This document shows positions 57,550 through 64,000 of a stretch of DNA of 64,000 nt, one piece after another (positions within the stretch are counted from its first letter, which is position 1; each line of letters starts with the position of its first letter). The DNA comes from Celoporthe dispersa (taxonomy: Eukaryota; Ascomycota; Sordariomycetes; Diaporthales; Cryphonectriaceae): assembly GCA_016584495.1 (NCBI GenBank), contig WAID01000009.1:3348001-3412000 (forward strand), in the 5' to 3' direction. The notes under the pieces are model-generated. The model was not told the origin of the DNA. It worked only from the letters and a program-made list of their open reading frames with translations, and did not search any database. The translations under genes were made by a program, and so were the position numbers.

Positions 57550-60500
57550 ATGTCAACGGACCCGACCGGCGCTGCGGCGCCTGGCCAATGTCACGGTCGC
57601 GAGCACGACCACGACCGCGACCAACTTCAACCTCACGATGAAGGCGGCTCGACCGTTTCCTCCTCCATTGCCGTCGCCCACTCCCCAGAAGCCGCCCCTG
57701 GCGCCGACCTCGACCGCAAAGCCAACGAGACTACCACCACCACCGCCACCACCACCTCCTCCTCCCTGTCCTCCAAGCCCACCGGCCTACATTCGCCACC
57801 CGACTCGAACAATGTCGATGGCAGCACCGATTCAGAGCTGAGCGATTTCGACGAGGCGATTGCCAATGCCGACGACCTCAGCTCCTACTCTCCCCAGCCG
57901 CCGACCGTATCGGCAGCAGCCTCCGACCCCGACCCCACCCCGGGACCTGCCGCCGGCGCCGGAGGCGGTGACGAGGCTGCACCAGATCAGCCTGAGCAGG
58001 CCCGAACCCCCAATCAAGATGAGAATATCGGCGATGTTCTCCCAGAGCAGTGGTCTGGCGCCGTCCCCATCTTCAGGCCCACTATGGATCAATTCAAGGA
58101 CTTCAGGAAATTTGTAGGTTTGCGCCGGGGCAGGCATGTGGGCCTACGATGCGTCAAGTCGCACGCTGACCTTGAGCTTGACACAGATGGGAGCAGTCGA
58201 TGCTTATGGCATGAAATCCGGCATCATAAAGATCATACCTCCTCAGGAGTGGAAGAAATCTTTACCCCACCTCGGCGACCTCATCAAACAAGTCCGAGTC
58301 CGCGAACCCATCAAACAAGACATCATGGGTTCCAACGGAACCTACCGCCAGGTCAATATCCTCCACCAGCGATCATACAATGTGCCGCAGTGGAGACAGT
58401 TGTGCGACCAGAGCGAGCACCAACCTCCCGCCAGACGTGGTGAGCGTCGCGCCAATGCCGACAAGCCCAAGCCCGCGGCCCGTGCCCGAGGCGCTGCCGC
58501 CGCAAACAAGCCCAGTACTCCTTCCGCTGCGAGTGCGCCTAGCCGCCGAGGCAGGGGCGCCAAGCGAGGCCGAGGCCGAGGTGGTGCGCGTGGGAGGCCC
58601 AGAAAGATCATCAAGGATGAGGACACAGATGCCGAGGACCGACCCATGACTCCCGAGTCTCCTAACCCTGCCGCGGACGACAAGGGTGACGGTGTTGTTG
58701 ACTCCATCGAGCGGGATCCTGGTATGAAGGAGGAGGAGGACGGCTGCGAGGATGAGGCGCCGAGACGGATGGGTTTCAGCAGACAGGCCAAACCCAAAGT
58801 TCAGTCTACGTCCGCTCGTCGCAAGTACAGCAGGCGCGAGGGCTCCGCCATGATAGACGAGGAGGCCTTTAAGGACTTCGACTACAACATGGACATTTCC
58901 GACTACACGCCGGAGCGTTGCGAGGAGCTCGAGCGCACTTACTGGAAGACCCTGACCTACGCCACCCCGCTCTATGGTGCCGACCTCATGGGCACCCTCT
59001 TCCACGAGGACACCGAGCTGTGGAACCTGAACAAGCTACCCAACCTCTTGGATGTGCTTGGTACCAAGGTTCCCGGCGTCAATACAGCCTATCTCTACCT
59101 GGGTATGTGGAAGGCCACCTTCGCATGGCATTTGGAGGACGTCGACCTCTACAGCATCAACTACCTTCATTTCGGCGCCCCCAAGCAGTGGTACAGTATA
59201 TCGCAGGCCGACGCCCGTCGGTTCGAGGCCGCCATGAAGAGCATCTGGCCCACCGAGGCCAAAGCCTGCGATCAGTTCCTGCGCCACAAGGCTTTCCTCA
59301 TCTCCCCCTCGCATCTCCTCCAGCAGTACAACATCAAGGTGAACAAGTGCCTCTCCTACCCAGGGGAGTTCGTGGTCACTTATCCATATGGCTACCACTC
59401 TGGTTACAACCTGGGGTACAACTGCGCCGAAGCCGTCAACTTTGCCCTGGACTCGTGGCTGCCCATGGGAAAGATTGCCAAGAAGTGCGAATGCGCACAG
59501 GCCCAGGACAGCGTCTGGGTTGATGTCTACGAGATCGAGAGGAAGATGCGCGGTGAGCCGACGCCAGAGTACTGGGACTCGGACGAGGATGAGGACGAAG
59601 ACGAAGACGAGGATGAGGATGACGATGATGAAGAGACTGGTCTTCCGTCACCGCCTTCGAGTCATGCAGTCCGCACCAAGGTTGGTGCCCAAAAACGGAA
59701 GCGGGTGAGGGTCAGCAAGGACAAGAAGGAGAAGCCTAGGAAGCTCCGACTGCGGGTCAAGACCCAGGTCGAGCCTCCTTGCTGTCTATGCCCCAACAAC
59801 ATGGCTGGCTGTGAAATCCTTGCAACAGACGATGGTCGCAAGGCGCATCGTTTCTGTGCACTCTACCTTCCTGAAACATACATCGAGACTGTCAACGGTG
59901 AAGAGATTGTGTTCAATGTGTCGGGCATCGAAAAGGCGCGCTTCGAGCTCAAGTGCCTCTACTGCAAGTCGAAGCGGGGTGCTTGCTTCCAGTGCTCGCA
60001 GAAGAAGTGTCCTCGCTCGTATCATGCCACATGCGCTGCTGCGGCTGGCGTGTTCGTCGAGGAGGGCGACGTGCCAGTCTTTGACAAGGATGGGACTGAA
60101 TACAAGGAGCAAGCCTTCGAGTTCAGCTGCCGCTTCCACCGGACCAAGCGGGACAGAAACATGGACGGCGAGGTGCTCGAGGAGAATGCCCACATCAAGA
60201 AGGCTGCGGCGTCTTTGAAGAAGGGCGAGATTTGCCAGATGCAATTCTTTAGGAAGGACGTCTTTGCCGGTGTTGTCGTCGAGAATCGCCATGACGAACA
60301 GACCCTGTTACTGGATATCATCCCGAATGGGTACGAGTTCCGTGCTATCCCTCCGAGCGAGAGGAAGATTGTGCTAACTATACGCAGCTCACGTGTCGAG
60401 GTAGAGTGGAAATGGCTGCTTCTGCCTGACCCTGCCGATTACCATCTGCCCAAAGCGTCGCCAAACGCGTTGCCGATGCCCTCGTCTAGGAAGGCCCAAG

Positions 60501-62445
60501 AAGAAATCAACGCCAAGCGGTCTGCGAACGAGCCCCCGAGAGCTGGCCTTATGTTTGTCGAAGGCCTGGCCCCTGGCAAGGATTACGCGTGGGCGGAATA
60601 CCACACATGCGAAGCATCCGAGTGCGAGAACAGTGCTCAGGTTAAGGTGGACTTGTCAAAGGACAATCAGATCTGGCACTACCTTGGAAAGACTTCTACC
60701 GAAGCCAAGGCACAGTACACCGAGGACCCGCGCAGGCCACAATACAACCCCAAGAGTCATTTCCTGGATACCATTCCGAAACAAAAAAAACAACCACCAC
60801 CACCACCACCACCCGCTCGACCACAACACCACACATTTCATGGCATTGCTCGTGCACCGCAGGCGAGAGCTCCGGCGGCTCCGAAGCCAGAAAAGCCTTA
60901 TGTTTACAAACCAAGAAAGCCCATAGATACGTCGCTCATCACGCCGTTCAGTGCTCCGAAGTTCGGCAACAATACTCCCGGCCCTATCGGTGTTCCGCCA
61001 TTGTCGTTTGGTACCGATCCTCGGTTCAACGGCTCAGGTGCTTTTACCGCAAATCGACTCGTGCCGATGGCCCACGGTCCACAGCCGCAGCAGAACCAGC
61101 AGGCCTCGCGTCCCGTCAACTCCCCCTTCCCGCCAGTACCTCTTCACGGGCCGGCCTGGGTACACGCACCCCAGCCCAGCACGTCTCCTCGCCTGACGAC
61201 ACCTCAGCATACACAAGCCGCGCTATATCAGTTTGCGCCACCTGCTGCACCCCACCCGCAGTCACAGGCCTCACCGGGCCTCCAACAAGGCCCATCACCA
61301 CCGCCTTCTTTGCCTGCCCAGCACCCGGTGTCAGGACCGTCTTACGCGGCACAATCTCCCCTGCAGGCTGCACCGCAAGCTGCCCCCCAGTACGCCTGGC
61401 AAAGTTCCGTTTCTTCCAGTCTTACCATAACAGGTAAGCAGACTGGCCAGCCTATGTTTGCCGTTTATTTCGACTTCTAACGTAGTTCTCCGCTCGCAGG
61501 GACACTTCGCGCTACAGGACACCATATGCACTGTGGGGTGGGTTCACGAATGGCTACGAAGGCGATCTTCGGAAACATCTCATGAAGAAACCCGATTCCG
61601 TCCCCCTCGACAACAACAGCAACCGGCGGCTTAGTTTCAACCTGGGTGGAGGCCTGCAGGGCTTGACGGGTCCCCCGTCGCACCCATGCTCGAACACGGC
61701 CTCGTCAAGTGCGTCACCACGCGACGGCGCGGTGTCACCGACTTCGTCGTATGCTTCGGCTATGTCACCGCCATCAACTTCGGCGAGAGGCCCAAGCCAT
61801 CACCGCACATCGTCAGTTTCTACAACTCCAACCCACAATGCAATGAGGACGCAGGCCGGCTCATCATCACAGATGACGTACAATCCGAGCCAAGCTGGAC
61901 ATGCCACGTCGGGCTCGCCGAATGGCGCAGAGAGCGTCGCAGCAGCTTCGCAAAACATGCCGCTCATCTCACCGGCGGGTATTCCATCGCAACAACCCAC
62001 ATTTCTCAACACTACATCCCAGCAAGCAGGACCACAGTCCTTCAGCCCCGCTCCCATGGACCTCGACCCCGATACACACGAATCCCCGGCTCAGCAGCTT
62101 AAGCAGCAGTTGCGCAGAATATCCGATGCCACAGAGACAACATTTCGAATGCCTCGTAGCCGGAGCCACACCCCGCGTTCGAGCTTGGGTCACTTCCCTC
62201 GCCTCCGTACTCCCTCACAGCCAGATGTAGGTATCAAGCAGGAGCAGAAGCCGTTCGGGTCTCAAGAGACAACCCTCTCAGAGCTTGCTGCGAACCGTGT
62301 GGCTGTTAGGCAATTTCCCGAGACACCAGCAGGCAATGAAGACTTAGTGGAGAAGATGATGATGGACTTGCGAAGAGCAAGTATGCAGAGTCAGGGTCTC
62401 GAAAGCAGCGTGACGGGACACGACGAGTCTCCAGTGAACCGCTAG
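57550..62445 (+). CDS. KDM4-type JmjN/JmjC histone lysine demethylase with PHD fingers (frame break)
   Basis: About 1585 aa; exons 57550-58113, 58187-61433 and 61500-62445. Chromatin enzyme using Fe(II) and 2-oxoglutarate, expected to demethylate H3K9/H3K36 (family knowledge). After a Ser/Pro/Thr-rich head, JmjN is split by intron 1 (VPIFRPTMDQFKDFRKF / MGAVDAYGMKSGIIKI). A basic AT-hook-like RGRGAKRGRGRGGARGRPRK follows. JmjC has the iron ligands H503, E505 (FAWHLED) and H592 (YPYGYHSGYN), and the KDM4 zinc cysteines KKCECAQ. An Asp/Glu run lies near 653-675. A PHD/extended-PHD module (CCLCPNNMAGC...CLYCKSKRGACFQCSQKKC) lies near 717-840. Low-complexity C-terminus. The frame changes in the C6 run 61383-61388. 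One extra C restores VRLAKFRFFQSYHNR and, over the last intron, DTSRYRTPYALWGGFTNGYEG; as written it ends at a stop inside the intron. Confidence 0.92.
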
Positions 62446-63142
62446 ACCGCCCTGAGGACCTTTAATTTCTTTCAAAATTCGAAATGTATATTTTTACAAG
62501 GCGGCGATAGCCGGGGAGGAGGGCAAAGGGTGAAATAATACCGTGTATGGGCGTCTCTGGGGGAGGGGGGATGCATACACCTTTGATGCGAGTGGAGGCG
62601 TCGGGGAAGATGCCGTGAGGAAGTTCCATCACTCTGCGGCGTTTAGAGGGCCTGGCGTTCATTCCATGGTTGGCTTTCTAGGATCCACCTGGTGGTGTTG
62701 TGGACGGTCGGGTCCAAAACAGCACCTCGCCAGCGACAGAGCGCTCTAGCGTCATTCATCGTTAGGGACACTCATACGATATGGTCTCAGTGGAGGGTCT
62801 CGTTGGCGTTCAAACACATTGTGAGGCGGGTCTCTAACCTTGTTCTCAATGGGACCTGGCACAAGCAGACATACATTCAGCTTTAGATTTGAGGAACCAG
62901 AAAAAGAGAGCCTCACTTGATTGGTCATGTCTACATAGACAAGGAGATAACACATAAAACTCCACCGTGCATAACCTGTCGTGTCATGCTATGCTATGCT
63001 GCCGAGTGAAAGACCCAGACGTATTGATACGATCTTCCCCAAGCTTGTCCATGAGCTGACGGATATATGCATTATTATATTAATTAGCTGCTAGGTGGGC
63101 TTACAACTTCAAACCAGATTAGGGTGATTTTTGAAGTCTGCC
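62446..63142. other. Convergent 3' intergenic region
   Basis: About 0.7 kb between the KDM4 stop and the stop of the small secreted protein gene; the right half is AT-rich. No gene seen. Confidence 0.4.
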
Positions 63143-63890
63143 TCATAACCTCTGGCGCAATAGCGGTATTAAACATGTATGAATTTGGCCTGCGTGGCTA
63201 TTCGTCTGCGTATACATTCTCAGGCTACTCCGGTCATCTCGTAAGGCTCCAGTTGAAGCGACACTGGCGCACACGTAACCTCCCCTGTCCGAGTAGATCT
63301 GACCAATGGTCCAGTTTTCATTCTGGTACATCGTCTCGGTGCAGTCGAGCGTCAAGTTGACCTTGCCATAAGCAGTGAATGTTGTTCTGGGTTGCTTCCT
63401 CGTTAGCATCAAGCCTGGTCAAGACACAATATTCACAGAGAGAGAGAGAGAGAGAGAGCATGGCTTGGCTTTACGGGTATTGCGGGTCCTCATCGTCACA
63501 CACCCACGTCTGATTAACGTCCAACTCCCCGCTGGGCCTGTTGAAAGCAAAGGTGGCCGGCGCCGCATCCGACCCTGCACAGTCGTACCAGACGGTCCCG
63601 TAGAAGAAGTCCTCGAGCTGGTCACTGGACGCGCTGCAGGACGCGACGGTGTCTGGCACGGCCGGGTTGGTGAGGTTGAAGCTGACGTAGCCCCACGAGT
63701 TTTGGTGCGCGGGCGTGCTGAAGACGTAGGAGGCGTGGTAGTCGAAGTCTTCGATCGTCCAGCCGGCCTCGTGGAGAGATGTCGCGGAGCAGGAGGGGGA
63801 GGAGCCGCGCTGGGAGAGGAGGGCGGCCGGTGTGGACCGGCCCAGGGCGCAGGGCAAGAGAGACAGGAGAGAGGCGTAGAGTAGATGCAT
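63143..63890 (-). CDS. Small secreted cysteine-containing protein, AltA1-like (candidate effector)
   Basis: Two exons, 63890-63475 and 63386-63143, joined by an 88-nt intron (GTAAAG...ACCCAG) that contains a GA/CT microsatellite; about 219 aa. Signal peptide MHLLYASLLSLLPCALG. Mature features: WTIEDFDYHASYVF, SWGYVSFNLTN, SCSASSDQLEDFFYGTVWYDC, FAFNRPSGELDVNQTWVC and LTLDCTETMYQNENWTIGQ. The C-S-A-x-x-D-Q-L-E-D...W-Y-x-C pattern and spacing recall Alt a 1-like beta-barrel proteins, many of which are secreted during plant infection. The last 45 residues after GYVCASV are unlike the family and may be read-through past an unseen intron or stop. Family call moderate. Confidence 0.68.
63438..63458. 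repeat. (GA)n microsatellite inside an intron
   Basis: About 21 nt of GA on the plus strand, i.e. CT on the coding strand, between donor and acceptor of the small secreted protein gene. Confidence 0.9.
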
Positions 63891-64000
63891 GTTTGATGAG
63901 CACGATGAGGGAGAATGGGCGGCGGGCGGCAGGATCTTCTCGGGTTGAAGCTGGATGTATGATTATGAGGTGGATGTGTAGTAGTCAAGAGAGGTCCACG

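Noticed and set aside
1..64000. CRISPR arrays, prophage, rRNA genes, secondary-metabolite core enzymes (PKS/NRPS/terpene)
   Set aside because: None visible; the simple repeats are microsatellites and the window is eukaryotic.

Overview
The window is nuclear DNA of a filamentous ascomycete (Pezizomycotina, most likely a plant-associated Sordariomycete). The evidence is short introns of about 50-110 nt with GTRNGY donors and CTRAY-like branch points, tRNA genes with introns next to the anticodon, and typical fungal families: Zn2Cys6 regulators, OPT transporter, AA9 LPMO, ascomycete laccase and DUF2235. Nothing prokaryotic is present. The genus cannot be named from this sequence alone.

Layout. 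1-1354 (-): decayed DUF3435/FluG-domain (tyrosine-recombinase-like) gene running off the left edge. 1760-1862: tRNA-Ser(AGA). 2405-5196 (-): six-exon oligopeptide transporter, followed at 6228-8292 (-) by a Zn2Cys6 regulator. 9532-9643: tRNA-Met(CAT). 10181-11914 (-): GT31-like type II membrane glycosyltransferase. 13588-14403 (-): soluble methyltransferase. 15101-16187 (+): F-box protein. 16482-19092 (-): large membrane protein. 21702-22989 (-): AA9 LPMO. About 23-26.6 kb is gene-poor and AT-rich with a degenerate short repeat. 26628-28092 (-): multi-spanning membrane protein. 29878-31983 (+): DUF2235 protein with an apparent AT-AC intron. 33503-35673 (+) AAA+ ATPase and 35829-36893 (-) membrane-anchored methyltransferase form a tight convergent pair. 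38699-39816 (+) membrane protein and 40213-41707 (-) secreted phosphoesterase are also convergent. 42639-45311 (-): long Zn2Cys6 regulator. 47852-51348 (+): 1056-aa disordered protein of unknown function. 53137-55715 (+): nine-exon laccase. 57550-62445 (+): JmjN/JmjC KDM4-type histone demethylase. 63143-63890 (-): small secreted cysteine-containing protein.

The genes are mostly independent transcription units. Possible functional links are the regulator beside the OPT transporter, and a scattered set of secreted or degradative products (LPMO, laccase, phosphoesterase, small secreted protein) that fits a plant-associated life style.

Several otherwise intact genes (LPMO, phosphoesterase, 42.6-45.3 kb regulator, KDM4, perhaps DUF2235) are each broken by one single-base indel, mostly in or beside short C/G runs. 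I read most of these as sequence errors to be checked, not as a pseudogene epidemic. The DUF3435 locus, with a nonsense codon and frame breaks in AT-rich sequence, is the one convincing biological pseudogene.

All exon coordinates were derived by eye from frame continuity and splice motifs. Family names come from recognised motifs; no database search was run.
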